A stretch of 64,000 nt of DNA from Agrobacterium cavarae (GCF_004310285.1 NZ_SISF01000032.1:62001-126000), one strand, 5' to 3'; counted from the stretch's first letter, positions 53,726-62,755 are shown. Numbers and translations: made by a program. Notes: a model not told the origin generated them from the letters alone.

Positions 53726-54397
53726 ATGAAATCCGCAGTCGTCCAGCTTCCTGGCCTCAATCGCGACCGTGACATGATCGCGGCCTTGACGAAGATTTCA
53801 GGTCAGGCGCCCGTCACCATCTGGCAGACGGAAACCCAGATCCCGGATGTCGATCTGATCGTCATCCCCGGCGGCTTCTCCTATGGCGATTACCTTCGCT
53901 GTGGCGCGATCGCCGCCCGCATGCCCGTCATGCAGGCGATCCGCGAAAAGGCTGAACAGGGCGTCAAGGTTCTGGGTGTCTGCAACGGCTTTCAGATTTT
54001 GGTCGAGGCCGGCATGTTGCCCGGCGCCTTGATGCGCAATGCCTCGCTCAAATTCGTCTGCCGTGAAGTCAAGCTCGAGGTCGTCAACAACGACACGGAG
54101 TTTACCCGCACCTACGACAAGGGCCAGATCATCCGCTCTCCCGTCGCCCATCACGATGGCAACTACTTCGTCGAAGCCGACGAGTTGAAGGCGATGGAAG
54201 ACAATGGCCAGGTGGTGTTCCGTTACGCCGAAGGTACCAATCCGAATGGTTCGCTGAACGATATTGCCGGCGTCATCAACGACAAGGGCAATGTTCTCGG
54301 CATGATGCCGCATCCGGAAAACCTGATCGAAGCGGCGCATGGCGGCAAGGATGGCCGAGGCATATTTGCCTCAGCGCTTGGCGTGATCGCTGCCTGA
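53726..54397 (+). CDS. purQ: Phosphoribosylformylglycinamidine synthase subunit PurQ
   Basis: PurQ is the glutamine amidotransferase subunit of FGAM synthase. The nucleophile lies in GVCNGFQIL near residue 87, the Gly-rich [12 protein letters not shown] precedes it, and the catalytic His-x-Glu lies in MMPHPENL near the end. It is 223 residues. The 118-base gap after purS holds no gene. A strong terminator follows, so purL must be elsewhere. Confidence 0.97.
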   Translation: MKSAVVQLPGLNRDRDMIAALTKISGQAPVTIWQTETQIPDVDLIVIPGGFSYGDYLRCGAIAARMPVMQAIREKAEQGVKVLGVCNGFQILVEAGMLPGALMRNASLKFVCREVKLEVVNNDTEFTRTYDKGQIIRSPVAHHDGNYFVEADELKAMEDNGQVVFRYAEGTNPNGSLNDIAGVINDKGNVLGMMPHPENLIEAAHGGKDGRGIFASALGVIAA

Positions 54398-54411
54398 TAT
54401 GAGACACATCC

Positions 54412-54440
54412 AGCCGGGCGCATCCGCCCGGCTTTATTTT
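54412..54440 (+). terminator. Intrinsic terminator of purC-purS-purQ
   Basis: A 9-bp GC-rich perfect stem (AGCCGGGCG at 54412-54420 with CGCCCGGCT at 54425-54433) around a CATC loop is followed by TTATTTTT, 14 bases beyond purQ. Confidence 0.92.
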
Positions 54441-54463
54441 TGCAGCTCATGCTGGATTGAAGA

Positions 54464-54868
54464 ATGAACCATATCCTTTCTGGACGTTCCATTGGCATTG
54501 CCGCTGTGGCCCTCGCTGCACTCGCACTGGCCGCATGCCAGCCAAAGCCTGAGCCCCCAACGGCCGCGTCGCAGGCCGCCCTTCCGGTCATGGAGCGCGT
54601 TGCGCTCGGCGCCAATGCCTGCTGGTTCAAGTCTGGCGATCCGGCATTCAAGGCCTATCGCCTGGCACCGGAACTCAACTCCTTCTCCGGTCGCCCCCGT
54701 ATTCTGCTCGTTCCGCGTAACAGCCCGGAATCACGCCCGATGCTGGTGGTGCAGGCCGAAGGCAATCCGGCAAACCTCCAGGCCTTCGGCCCTGTCATGA
54801 ACGACGGTCATGCACCGCGCATTTCCGCCGACATCAAGCGCTGGGCCAATGGCGGCAAGGGCTGCTGA
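54464..54868 (+). CDS. Small lipoprotein of unknown function
   Basis: This 134-residue protein has a lipoprotein signal peptide ending in the lipobox ALAAC (Cys at about residue 25), so it is probably membrane-anchored in the periplasm. The mature part holds two further cysteines (NACWFKSGD and the C-terminal GKGC), which could form a disulfide, and an RPRILLVPRNSPESRPMLVV strand pair. No family was recognised. It lies after the purQ terminator and so has its own promoter. Confidence 0.75.
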   Translation: MNHILSGRSIGIAAVALAALALAACQPKPEPPTAASQAALPVMERVALGANACWFKSGDPAFKAYRLAPELNSFSGRPRILLVPRNSPESRPMLVVQAEGNPANLQAFGPVMNDGHAPRISADIKRWANGGKGC

Positions 54869-54880
54869 CAGCCAACCCAA

Positions 54881-54904
54881 GGGGCCACGACCGATTGTGG
54901 TCCC
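54881..54904 (+). terminator. Possible hairpin terminator after the lipoprotein gene
   Basis: An 8-bp stem with one G-T pair (GGGGCCAC with GTGGTCCC) lies 13 bases past the stop. There is no clear T-run, so the call is weak. Confidence 0.35.
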
Positions 54905-55053
54905 TCTGAAAGCCCCCCGAAAGCCCACGGCGGCTCTGCATCGAGCGCCGTCAACAAGATCATGATTGCCGAAAGCGCATAGACTTGCTTTTTGCCGTTT
55001 CTTGCCGCTATTAGCCAAAGCCATCAGCAATTGAATGAGATGGCAGACCCACC

Positions 55054-55551
55054 ATGTCCCTTCCCGATAAAGCCTTCCCAGTATCCTGGGATCAGTTTCA
55101 CCGCGATGCCCGCGCGCTGGCGTGGCGTCTTGCCGGCCTGAACCAGGAGTTCAGGGCCATCGTCTGCATCACCCGTGGCGGTCTCGTTCCGGCAGCGATC
55201 ATTTCCCGCGAACTCAACATCCGCCTGATCGACACGGTATGCATTGCCACCCGCCACGATTACCTGAATCAGGGCGATACCGTTCTGCTGAAGGGCATCT
55301 CTCCAGAACTGTTGGAAAAGTCCGGTGAAGGCATTCTCGTCGTCGACGATCTGACCGATACCGGCAAGACCGCATTGGAAGTGCGCGAGATGCTGCCAAA
55401 GGCGCATTTTGCCTGCGTCTATGCCAAGCCAACCGGCGTTCCGACAATCGACACCTTCGTCACCGAAGTGAGCCAGGACACCTGGATCTATTTCCCGTGG
55501 GACATGGGCTTCACCTATCAGGAGCCGATTGCCAAGGGCGCGCCCGGCTGA
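55054..55551 (+). CDS. gpt: Xanthine/guanine phosphoribosyltransferase
   Basis: This purine-salvage enzyme joins xanthine or guanine to PRPP. The PRPP-binding motif [17 protein letters not shown] lies near residue 90, and [19 protein letters not shown] near residue 37 is typical of XGPRT. At 165 residues the length is normal. The gene stands alone and faces the convergent soxR gene. Confidence 0.94.
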   Translation: MSLPDKAFPVSWDQFHRDARALAWRLAGLNQEFRAIVCITRGGLVPAAIISRELNIRLIDTVCIATRHDYLNQGDTVLLKGISPELLEKSGEGILVVDDLTDTGKTALEVREMLPKAHFACVYAKPTGVPTIDTFVTEVSQDTWIYFPWDMGFTYQEPIAKGAPG

Positions 55552-55652
55552 GCACCACGCAAAATTCACGTCGCGCGAAATCCTGATGGGTTTTGCGCGA
55601 CGCGGTCCGATCCTGTTTCCCAGATCGCCTTACAAGCCTGCGATCTCTTGCC

Positions 55653-56120
55653 TCACTCCCCAGGCTCGAGCAGCACCGGCCCAGGGCCCTTGTCCCCCAA
55701 TATATCTGCCGGATTGCGCAGCGGACATTCATCCGTCGAAAGACAACCACAGCCAATGCAACCGGTGAGCTGATTGCGCAGCCGCGTAAGCCGCGCGATG
55801 CGGTCATCCAGTTGCGCTTGCCAATGGGTGGCGAGCCTTTGCCAGTCCTTTCCCGTCGGTGTGCGGCCATCCGGCAGGGTGTTCAGAGCCTGCTGTATCT
55901 CCTTGAGCGGGATGCCTGCCCTTTGTGCCACCTTGATGATGGCGATGCGCCTCAGCACGTCGCGCCCATAGCGGCGGTGGTTCGAGCTGTTGCGCCAGCC
56001 CTTGATCAGCCCTTCGGCCTCGTAAAAGTGGAGCGTCGAGACCGCCACGCCAGCGCGCTCGGCAACATCGCCGACCGAGAGGTCGCGTACGAGAGGAATC
56101 TGCTGAAGTTTTTTCGTCAT
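55653..56120 (-). CDS. soxR: Redox-sensing MerR-family regulator SoxR
   Basis: This 155-residue MerR-type activator has an N-terminal winged helix (LSVGDVAERAGVAVSTLHFYE), a dimerisation helix and the [2Fe-2S] cysteine motif of SoxR. The motif is visible as CIGCGCLSTDEC near residue 120, matching C-x2-C-x-C-x5-C. Redox-active drugs or superoxide oxidise the cluster and switch on target promoters. The start at 56120 is the first ATG giving a normal SoxR N-terminus; an upstream extension is not needed. A classical operator lies just in front of it. Confidence 0.95.
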   Translation of the reverse strand: MTKKLQQIPLVRDLSVGDVAERAGVAVSTLHFYEAEGLIKGWRNSSNHRRYGRDVLRRIAIIKVAQRAGIPLKEIQQALNTLPDGRTPTGKDWQRLATHWQAQLDDRIARLTRLRNQLTGCIGCGCLSTDECPLRNPADILGDKGPGPVLLEPGE

Positions 56121-56129
56121 GCCCGTTGA

Positions 56130-56147
56130 CCTCAACTTTACTTGAGG
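56130..56147. promoter_or_regulatory. SoxR operator (soxbox)
   Basis: CCTCAACTTTACTTGAGG has the 6-bp inverted arms CCTCAA and TTGAGG around six bases. It differs from the E. coli soxS box at only two central positions. It lies 10 bases upstream of soxR and about 42 bases upstream of the rightward ORF at 56190, so it could serve both directions. A TTGACC hexamer at 56126-56131 may be the -35 of a rightward promoter. Confidence 0.9.
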
Positions 56148-56189
56148 AACTACCACTTGGAGGTCAACGCTGAAAGGGGGTATCGATCC

Positions 56190-56294
56190 ATGACAGACAC
56201 AACGCTCTCGCTCCGCATTATTCTGGGCAGCGCCCGTGCCAAGGGCCACATGCGAATTGATCTGCAAAATATGGAGATCAATCACATGCGGTAG
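56190..56294 (+). pseudogene. 34-codon ORF behind the SoxR operator, probable gene remnant
   Basis: The ATG at 56190 is preceded by an AGGGGG site nine bases upstream and is placed for control by the SoxR operator. It opens MTDTTLSLRIILGSARAKGH and stops at a TAG after 34 codons. The opening could be the start of a flavoprotein-like or other SoxR-induced gene cut short by a deletion, but it is too short to classify. It ends only 13 bases before the stop of the convergent phosphatase gene. It may also be a genuine small protein. Confidence 0.45.
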
Positions 56295-56307
56295 TGATCG
56301 GGACGGA

Positions 56308-56886
56308 TCACGTATTCCATGCTCGGATGACTGGTTCTTCCATATTGTGTTCGTAGCCCAATACGCTGACAGTTGCGGTATCGAGGACGAAGCTTCTCCC
56401 GTGTTCAGGCGGAAGCCCGAGCCACCTGGCTGCCAGCACGCGCAGGAAATGTGAACTTGAAAAGATCAGGATGGTCGTGCCGCTGGCCCTGATATCATGG
56501 ATAATGCGATCTGCTCGCACACCCACCTGCTCAATGCTCTCACCACCGGGAGCGCCGTCACGGAATAGCTGCCAGCCGGGCGCCGTCTTGTGGATGTCCT
56601 TTGTGGTGACGCCTTCATATTGTCCGTAATCCCACTCGTTGAGGTCCGACTTGACAGACATTGCGGACGCAAATCCCGCAAGCTCGCATGTTCTGCGCGC
56701 TCGCAAAGACGGGCTCGACCACACCACATCAGGGGTAATCCCTTTCAAGCGCTCGGCGAGCAATCTTGCAGCATTTTCGCCGTTGGGCGTCAGATCGATA
56801 TCCGACCTTCCGGTATGACGACCGGACACTGACCAGGCAGTCTCGCCGTGTCGGACCAGAAAAATCTGTGGCAGCGATGTTTGCAT
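56308..56886 (-). CDS. Histidine-phosphatase-family protein lacking the second catalytic His
   Basis: The 192-residue protein belongs to the phosphoglycerate-mutase-like family. The phosphohistidine motif FLVRHGETAWS is intact, as are the LNEWDYGQYEG acid and RARRTCEL arginine motifs. However, the position usually read as SHGHFLR is SSSHFLR here, so the conserved His and Gly are replaced by Ser-Ser. A His lies one residue beyond. The enzyme may be impaired or use another residue. It lies on the minus strand beyond the soxR operator. Confidence 0.85.
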   Translation of the reverse strand: MQTSLPQIFLVRHGETAWSVSGRHTGRSDIDLTPNGENAARLLAERLKGITPDVVWSSPSLRARRTCELAGFASAMSVKSDLNEWDYGQYEGVTTKDIHKTAPGWQLFRDGAPGGESIEQVGVRADRIIHDIRASGTTILIFSSSHFLRVLAARWLGLPPEHGRSFVLDTATVSVLGYEHNMEEPVIRAWNT

Positions 56887-57018
56887 CGCGTATCCCTTCC
56901 ATGAGTGTTGATCCGAGGTTAGATAAGCTCGCTCGTCGTTTCAAGATCGTGTTGTCCCGTTCCGTTGCTGGCGTGGGCGCAGGACCCGAAACCTTCCAGG
57001 TACCGCTATATCTTGTAC

Positions 57019-57070
57019 CGCATCGCTTCCGCCTGCCCCACGCATCGCTTCCGCCTGCCCCACGCATCGC
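57019..57070. repeat. 22-bp direct tandem repeat
   Basis: Two perfect head-to-tail copies of a 22-base unit beginning CGCATCGCTTCCGCCTGCCC are followed by the first eight bases of a third copy. The unit is not a multiple of three, so it is unlikely to lie inside a conserved coding frame. Confidence 0.85.
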
Positions 57071-57239
57071 AAACCTTGTGGATAGGCCAACACTTGTTGC
57101 TTGTACGCAACAACGACACGTTCCCAGAATTCCGCCATATCGCTCCTTCCACCACCACAGGCAAGCTTCACGCAAGGTAAGCGGCCAGCCATAATGCGCC
57201 GCAAGTGCCTGATATTTATGGAAGGTTTTTCTTTCCCCG

Positions 57240-57259
57240 TTTTCCACACCCTATCCACA
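57240..57259. promoter_or_regulatory. Two DnaA-like boxes upstream of nrdJ
   Basis: TTTTCCACA (57240-57248) and CTATCCACA (57251-57259) each differ from the DnaA box TTATCCACA at a single position and lie in the same orientation two bases apart. Nrd genes of other bacteria are DnaA-controlled, so a role here is plausible inference. Confidence 0.4.
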
Positions 57260-57273
57260 CCACATCTTGTGGT
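57259..57273. promoter_or_regulatory. 15-bp palindrome upstream of nrdJ
   Basis: ACCACATCTTGTGGT is a perfect 6-bp inverted repeat around TCT, overlapping the second DnaA-like box by one base. The binding factor is unknown. Confidence 0.4.
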
Positions 57274-57497
57274 AAATGAACCCTTACAAACTAGGCCTTG
57301 ACGGAATCAGCACGTTTTCTAAAAGTAGATCCATGTTGCGGCGGCAACGGAATCGGCAGGTTCATCTGCGGTTCTCTCCTGTATCAGTTCACGCGATGTC
57401 TTGCGTTCCAACCACGAGGGGTGAGGAACGCTGGGGCGTGTCCATGTTCGGGAGCTGCCAAAAACATAAGGCGGGGTCTGGCGACAAGAAACTGTTA

Positions 57498-57513
57498 ATA
57501 CTATATATAGTAT
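57498..57513. promoter_or_regulatory. NrdR-box-like palindrome
   Basis: ATACTATATATAGTAT is a perfect 16-bp palindrome whose core CTATATATAG fits the NrdR consensus core CwAtATaTwG. It lies about 150 bases upstream of nrdJ. NrdR boxes usually occur in pairs; no second clear copy was seen at the expected spacing. Confidence 0.65.
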
Positions 57514-57663
57514 GCTTGCAGCCATCATAACCACGACATAAGGGAACGACATCCAAGGATGATCGTTTCCATTCATCGGCAGACAACTGGTGGCGCATGG
57601 CCCATGCGACGCCGGAACGATATTTTGCGCCCGATCAGGCGCCAACGGACAAGGACACCAACG

Positions 57664-60600
57664 ATGCGCATCGAACGCCGCTTTACGAAGCCCGGCCAGT
57701 CGCCCTACGCGGAAATCGAATTCCGCAAGGCAATCAGTGAAATCAAGAATCCGGATGGTTCCGTCGTGTTCCGTCTCGCGGATATTGATGTGCCGGCGCA
57801 GTTCAGCCAGGTGGCGACCGACGTTCTGGCGCAGAAGTATTTCCGCAAGGCAGGCGTTCCGAAGGTTCTGAAGAAGGTCGAAGAGAATGATGTCCCGTCC
57901 TTCCTGTGGCGCTCCGTTGCCGATACGGCTGCCATGAAGGATCTGCCTGAAGCTGAGCGTTATGGCTCGGAAATCGACGCGCGTCAGGTTTTCGATCGCC
58001 TCGCCGGCACCTGGGCCTATTGGGGCTGGAAGGGCAAGTACTTCTCGTCCGAAGAAGATGCTCTCGCCTTCCGCGATGAGCTTGCCTACATGCTCGCCAC
58101 CCAGCGCGTCGCGCCGAACTCGCCACAGTGGTTCAACACTGGCCTGCACTGGGCCTATGGCATCGACGGTCCGGGCCAGGGCCACTTCTATGTCGACCCC
58201 TTCACCGGCAAGCTGACCAAGTCCAAGTCCGCTTACGAGCATCCGCAGCCGCATGCCTGCTTCATCCAGTCCGTTGAAGACGACCTCGTCAACGAAGGCG
58301 GCATCATGGACCTTTGGGTTCGTGAAGCACGTCTGTTCAAATACGGCTCCGGCACCGGTTCCAACTTCTCCTATCTGCGTGGCGAAGGCGAAAAGCTCTC
58401 CGGCGGCGGCAAGTCCTCCGGCCTGATGAGCTTCCTCAAGATCGGTGACCGTGCAGCCGGCGCCATCAAGTCCGGTGGCACCACCCGTCGTGCGGCCAAG
58501 ATGGTCGTCGTCGATGCCGATCACCCCGATATCGAAGCCTATATCGACTGGAAGGTGAACGAAGAGCAGAAGGTTGCCGCCCTCGTCACCGGTTCCAAGA
58601 TCGTCGCCAAGCATCTCAAGGCCATCATGAAGGCCTGCCTCAACTGCGAAGGCGATAACGGCGATTGCTTCGATCCTGCCAAGAACCCTGCCCTCAAGCG
58701 CGAAATCCGCGCAGCCAAGAAGGATCAGGTTCCGGAAAACTACATCAAGCGCGTCATCCAGTTCGCCCAGCAGGGCTACAAGGATATCGAATTCAAGACC
58801 TATGATACGGACTGGGATTCGGAAGCCTACCTCACGGTCTCCGGCCAGAACTCCAACAACTCTGTTTCGTTGAAGGACGACTTCCTGCGCGCTGTCGAAA
58901 GCGACGGCGACTGGAACCTCACCGCTCGCCGCGACGGCAGAGTGATGAAGACGCTGAAGGCACGCGACCTGTGGGAGAAGATCTCGCATGCCGCCTGGGC
59001 CTCTGCCGATCCGGGTCTGCACTTCAACACCACCATGAACGACTGGCACACCTCGCCAGCCGCTGGTTCCATCCGCGCATCCAACCCATGCTCGGAATAC
59101 ATGTTCCTGGACGATACGGCCTGCAACCTTGCCTCGCTGAACCTCCTCCAGTTCAAGGACGCGGCCACCAAGAAGATCAACATTGCCGATTACGAACATG
59201 CGGTGCGCCTGTGGACCGTCGTTCTCGAAGTCTCGGTGATGATGGCGCAGTTCCCATCGCGCCAGATTGCGGAACGCTCCTACGAGTACCGCACGCTCGG
59301 CCTCGGCTACGCCAATATCGGCGGCCTGCTGATGTCGTCGGGCATTCCTTATGACAGCGATGAAGGTCGTGCGATTGCAGGTGCCTTGACCGCGATCATG
59401 ACCGGTGTGTCCTACGCCACGTCTGCTGAAATGGCAGGCGAGCTTGGCCCCTTCCCGGGCTTTGCGCCGAACCGCGACAACATGCTGCGCGTCATCCGCA
59501 ACCACCGCCGTGCGGCCCAGGGCCTTGCCTATGGTTACGAAGGCCTGTCGGTAAACCCGGTTCCACTGATCCATGCCGATTGCACCGATCAGGAGCTGAT
59601 CAAGCACGCCGTTGCTGCCTGGGACAAGGCGCTGGAACTTGGCGAGCAGAACGGTTACCGCAACGCCCAGACCACCGTTATCGCACCGACAGGTACGATC
59701 GGCCTCGTCATGGATTGCGACACCACCGGTATCGAGCCTGATTTTGCGCTGGTGAAGTTCAAGAAGCTTGCTGGCGGCGGCTACTTCAAGATCATCAACC
59801 GTGCGGTTCCGGAATCGCTGCGTTCGCTCGGCTACTCCGAAAGCCAGATCGCAGAGATCGAAGCTTACGCTGTCGGCCACGGCAACCTGAACCAGGCGCC
59901 TGGCATCAACCCCGGCTCGCTGAAGTCCAAGGGCTTCACCGATGAGAAGATCGAAGCCGTCAATGGCGCGCTGAAAAGCGCCTTCGACATCAAGTTCGTC
60001 TTCAACCAGTGGACGCTCAGCGCTGACTTCCTGAAGGACACGCTGAAGGTTTCCGACGAGCAGCTTTCCGACATCAGCTTCAACCTTCTGGAGCATCTCG
60101 GCTTCTCGAAGAAGGACATCGAAGCAGCAAATGTTCACGTTTGCGGTGCGATGACGCTGGAAGGCGCGCCGTTCCTGAAGGATGAGCATCTGTCCGTCTT
60201 CGATTGCGCCAACCCCTGCGGCAAGATCGGCAAGCGTTATCTCTCGGTCGAGTCCCACATCCGCATGATGGCGGCGGCACAGCCCTTCATCTCGGGCGCG
60301 ATCTCCAAGACAATCAACATGCCGAACGATGCCACGGTGGAAGATTGCGGTGCAGCCTACATGCTGTCCTGGAAGCTGGCACTGAAGGCAAACGCGCTTT
60401 ACCGCGATGGCTCCAAGCTTTCCCAGCCGCTCAACGCTTCGCTGGTGGAAGATGAGGACGACGAGGACGCCATGGAAGAGCTGCTGGCTCAGCCACAGGC
60501 AGCCCAGGCCGTCACCATCACCGAAAAGATCGTCGAGCGCATCATCGAGCGCGTCGTTCGCAGCCAGGAAAAGCTGCCGACCCGCCGCAAGGGCTACACC

Positions 60601-61467
60601 CAGAAGGCCAAGATCGGTGGTCACACCATCTTCCTTCGCACCGGCGAATATGACGACGGCCGTCTTGGCGAAATCTTCCTTGATATGAACAAGGAAGGCT
60701 CGGCACTGCGCGCCTTCATCAACAACTTCGCGATTTCCGTGTCGCTCGGCCTGCAATATGGCGTGCCGCTGGAAGAATATGTCGACGCCTTCACTTTCAC
60801 CAAGTTCGAACCTGCCGGCATGGTCACGGGCAACGACGCGATCAAGAACGCCACGTCGATCCTCGACTACGTGTTCCGCGAACTCGCCATCTCCTATCTC
60901 GGTCGCCACGATCTGGCGCATGTCGATACGTCGGACTTCTCCAACACCGCACTTGGTCGCGGCGTGTCCGAAGGCAAGGCAGATGTCGTCTCCAAGGGCC
61001 TGACCCGCGGCTACAAGCCAACGCTCGTCTCCAACAATGGAAGCGAACGCGGCTCGGCGGAAATCAAGGGCTCGGCAACGGCAGCCCCTGCCCGCGCCTC
61101 GGCCAACGTGACGGCGATTTCCGGCAACGCAGCCCGCAAGCTGGAGGCAACAGTTTCAGTCGCCACATCGGAAGTCGTCGCCTTCAAGCGTGACTATGAG
61201 GAACGCGCCCGCGAACTGGCCGAAGAGATTGCAGAAGAAGTGGTCGAAACCGAACAGAGCGCCACCGGCCTCTTCTCGGACAAGGCCGCTGCCGACGCAG
61301 CCTCTGCCAAGGCCGACGCCAAGAAGGTGGAAAACGAACGCCGCATGCGCTCGATTGCCCAAGGTTATACGGGCAACATGTGCTCCGAGTGCCAGAACTT
61401 CACGATGGTCCGGAATGGGACTTGCGAGAAGTGCGATACTTGTGGCGCGACGAGCGGTTGCAGCTAA
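57664..61467 (+). CDS. nrdJ: Adenosylcobalamin-dependent ribonucleotide reductase (class II)
   Basis: This 1267-residue enzyme makes deoxyribonucleotides using vitamin B12, with or without oxygen. Visible features are the N-terminal [21 protein letters not shown], a [10 protein letters not shown] motif, the active-site [20 protein letters not shown] stretch, the [16 protein letters not shown] motif and a C-terminal cysteine cluster (CSECQNF, CEKCDTC) that regenerates the active site. The ATG at 57664 has AAGGA upstream; an in-frame ATG at 57559 would add 35 unrelated residues. The upstream region carries NrdR- and DnaA-like sites. Confidence 0.97.
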   Translation: MRIERRFTKPGQSPYAEIEFRKAISEIKNPDGSVVFRLADIDVPAQFSQVATDVLAQKYFRKAGVPKVLKKVEENDVPSFLWRSVADTAAMKDLPEAERYGSEIDARQVFDRLAGTWAYWGWKGKYFSSEEDALAFRDELAYMLATQRVAPNSPQWFNTGLHWAYGIDGPGQGHFYVDPFTGKLTKSKSAYEHPQPHACFIQSVEDDLVNEGGIMDLWVREARLFKYGSGTGSNFSYLRGEGEKLSGGGKSSGLMSFLKIGDRAAGAIKSGGTTRRAAKMVVVDADHPDIEAYIDWKVNEEQKVAALVTGSKIVAKHLKAIMKACLNCEGDNGDCFDPAKNPALKREIRAAKKDQVPENYIKRVIQFAQQGYKDIEFKTYDTDWDSEAYLTVSGQNSNNSVSLKDDFLRAVESDGDWNLTARRDGRVMKTLKARDLWEKISHAAWASADPGLHFNTTMNDWHTSPAAGSIRASNPCSEYMFLDDTACNLASLNLLQFKDAATKKINIADYEHAVRLWTVVLEVSVMMAQFPSRQIAERSYEYRTLGLGYANIGGLLMSSGIPYDSDEGRAIAGALTAIMTGVSYATSAEMAGELGPFPGFAPNRDNMLRVIRNHRRAAQGLAYGYEGLSVNPVPLIHADCTDQELIKHAVAAWDKALELGEQNGYRNAQTTVIAPTGTIGLVMDCDTTGIEPDFALVKFKKLAGGGYFKIINRAVPESLRSLGYSESQIAEIEAYAVGHGNLNQAPGINPGSLKSKGFTDEKIEAVNGALKSAFDIKFVFNQWTLSADFLKDTLKVSDEQLSDISFNLLEHLGFSKKDIEAANVHVCGAMTLEGAPFLKDEHLSVFDCANPCGKIGKRYLSVESHIRMMAAAQPFISGAISKTINMPNDATVEDCGAAYMLSWKLALKANALYRDGSKLSQPLNASLVEDEDDEDAMEELLAQPQAAQAVTITEKIVERIIERVVRSQEKLPTRRKGYTQKAKIGGHTIFLRTGEYDDGRLGEIFLDMNKEGSALRAFINNFAISVSLGLQYGVPLEEYVDAFTFTKFEPAGMVTGNDAIKNATSILDYVFRELAISYLGRHDLAHVDTSDFSNTALGRGVSEGKADVVSKGLTRGYKPTLVSNNGSERGSAEIKGSATAAPARASANVTAISGNAARKLEATVSVATSEVVAFKRDYEERARELAEEIAEEVVETEQSATGLFSDKAAADAASAKADAKKVENERRMRSIAQGYTGNMCSECQNFTMVRNGTCEKCDTCGATSGCS

Positions 61468-61506
61468 AATAGGATTTAGTGGCGTGACTGATTAGTTGTA
61501 AAAACG

Positions 61507-61543
61507 AAAAAAGCCCGAGGAAACCATCCTTGGGCTTTTTTTC
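61507..61543 (+). terminator. Intrinsic terminator of nrdJ
   Basis: A 14-bp stem with one G-T pair (61507-61520 with 61528-61541) and a 7-base loop ends in a run of T, about 40 bases beyond the nrdJ stop. Confidence 0.9.
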
Positions 61544-61796
61544 TAAAGGAGACAGATCAGTTATTCCAGTAGAGCCAAGAACAACGGAGCTGCGACGACA
61601 AAAAATCGGTTGCAGCGGTGAGTTCGCAGCGAATACGCTTCACTAGCTCGATATCAAAAGGCTCTTAAGCCAATGAGACCAAACATTATTGAAATTCGAG
61701 ACTCAGCTGGAAGCAAAAGCACCAGTATTTGTCGTGAAGCTACGAATTGATGCCCCCAGCCGTCTAATACAAACGATGAGTCGCTAAAGGAGTCTC
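61544..61796. other. Lower-GC spacer before the orphan gene
   Basis: About 250 bases with visibly lower GC than neighbouring DNA. No gene, repeat or clear promoter was recognised. It leads into the orphan gene at 61797. Confidence 0.4.
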
Positions 61797-62087
61797 ATGA
61801 GGAGTTGTGTTGTTGAAATTCCGTTGGACGCTTCGTTTGTGCGCATCCGTGACGAGAGAGACATTGAGCTTTTCCTCGGCGATGAAGATCAAGCCTCACG
61901 GATACTAAACATAATTCCGCCTGGAGTTGGAGGGCAAACCCATCTGATCTACTTACGAGGTGAGATAATACGTGAAAAAGATAATATAATCGTGGTTTAT
62001 ACTAAAGAAGCTAGAGATCTTGAGAGTGCCGTCGAGATTGAGGTTAGTGGCGGCACTGTGAGAAGAGTGTCTGTGGTGTGGCCGTAA
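61797..62087 (+). CDS. Orphan small protein of unknown function
   Basis: This 96-residue soluble protein has no signal peptide or membrane segment. It contains FVRIRDERDIELFLGDEDQA and a strand-rich second half (THLIYLRGEIIREKDNIIVV). No family was recognised. The ATG is preceded by AAAGGAG, a strong ribosome site, so it is likely translated. Lower GC and AT-rich codons (for example around 61961-62010) differ from neighbours and suggest recent transfer. Confidence 0.65.
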   Translation: MRSCVVEIPLDASFVRIRDERDIELFLGDEDQASRILNIIPPGVGGQTHLIYLRGEIIREKDNIIVVYTKEARDLESAVEIEVSGGTVRRVSVVWP

Positions 62088-62177
62088 GCTCGTTGCCACT
62101 TTTTGATTTCTAGCTCTTGTTTACGCCGCCAAACTTCCGGAATTGAATCTCTCGTAATCAGGCCATATCCCAAAGAA

Positions 62178-62201
62178 AAAGGTCCGCCCAAGCGGACCTT
62201 T
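62178..62201 (-). terminator. Intrinsic terminator of the small secreted-protein gene
   Basis: A 10-bp perfect stem (62178-62187 with 62192-62201) around a 4-base loop is followed on the minus strand by a T-rich run, 23 bases past the stop of the gene at 62224. Confidence 0.88.
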
Positions 62202-62223
62202 CTCACCTTCTGAAAACCTACAA

Positions 62224-62571
62224 TCAAATCTCCGGGCAACCGCGCTGGTTGGCGAAGGTGATGGTGTCGGGGCCGCGGCGGGTGTCGCCTTCGACGACCA
62301 CGCGGCGTGGCGTGATACGGACCACCTCGGGATCGCGCAGGCCGGATGCTCGTGCAGCGGCGCGGGCTTCGCGTTCGCTGCAGCCCGCCATACGTGGCGG
62401 ACCACGGCGGTCCATGTCGCGGCGGTCGCGGTCGCGATCGCGGATAACCGGGCGGACGCCATCGGGGCCGATCCGCAGCTCCACATCCTGCGCCTGTGCC
62501 ACGCCGGACACGGCGACGCTTGAAACTGCCATAGTAACAGCAAGTCCCGCAACTTGAATAATCTTCCGCAT
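62224..62571 (-). CDS. Small secreted Arg/Asp-rich protein
   Basis: This 115-residue protein has a signal peptide (cleavage expected after GVAQA, residue 27). The mature part has an IRDRDRDRRDMDRRGPP stretch, then CSEREARAAARASGLRDPEV, and ends in a short GCPEI tail. Two mature cysteines could pair. It is probably periplasmic; no function was recognised. The gene is single and has its own terminator. Confidence 0.7.
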   Translation of the reverse strand: MRKIIQVAGLAVTMAVSSVAVSGVAQAQDVELRIGPDGVRPVIRDRDRDRRDMDRRGPPRMAGCSEREARAAARASGLRDPEVVRITPRRVVVEGDTRRGPDTITFANQRGCPEI

Positions 62572-62698
62572 GTTGCCTCCTCAGTGCCATTACTTCGGCA
62601 CACATAAATGTTCACCGCGCTATAACGTCGAGACGTCTCACTGGTTCCTTCATGGTTGTTTCACGATGATCTTGGGACGGCACGCAGATCACAATAAA

Positions 62699-62720
62699 AT
62701 GCCCCGCCGAAGCGGGGCAT
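62699..62720 (-). terminator. Intrinsic terminator of the ABC ATPase gene
   Basis: A 9-bp GC-rich stem (ATGCCCCGC with GCGGGGCAT) closes a TTCG tetraloop on the minus strand and is followed by TTTATTG. It lies about 35 bases past the stop of the gene at 62756. Confidence 0.88.
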
Positions 62721-62755
62721 AAGAGATTGGTAGTGCGTATTTGAGGATCAACACA

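Larger units (their letters stand above)
56887..57663. promoter_or_regulatory. 777-bp gene-poor region upstream of nrdJ
   Basis: No convincing gene was found; several frames are open but carry no recognisable motif. The stretch holds a 22-bp tandem repeat (57019-57070), two DnaA-like boxes, a 15-bp palindrome and an NrdR-like palindrome, and reads as the control region of nrdJ plus an unexplained left half. Confidence 0.6.

Noticed and set aside
56729-57258. Minus-strand frames across the tandem repeat, possibly a broken transposase
   Set aside because: No transposase motif (DDE, helix-turn-helix) or terminal inverted repeats could be seen; the frames differ in phase across the repeat.
57514-57663. 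Cobalamin riboswitch upstream of nrdJ
   Set aside because: No B12-box or multi-stem pattern was recognised, and such switches usually control the B12-independent reductase instead.
57319-60921. Very long open frame on the minus strand opposite nrdJ
   Set aside because: It is a shadow of nrdJ, whose motifs are complete on the plus strand; the minus reading is low in recognisable motifs and rich in Arg and Leu.
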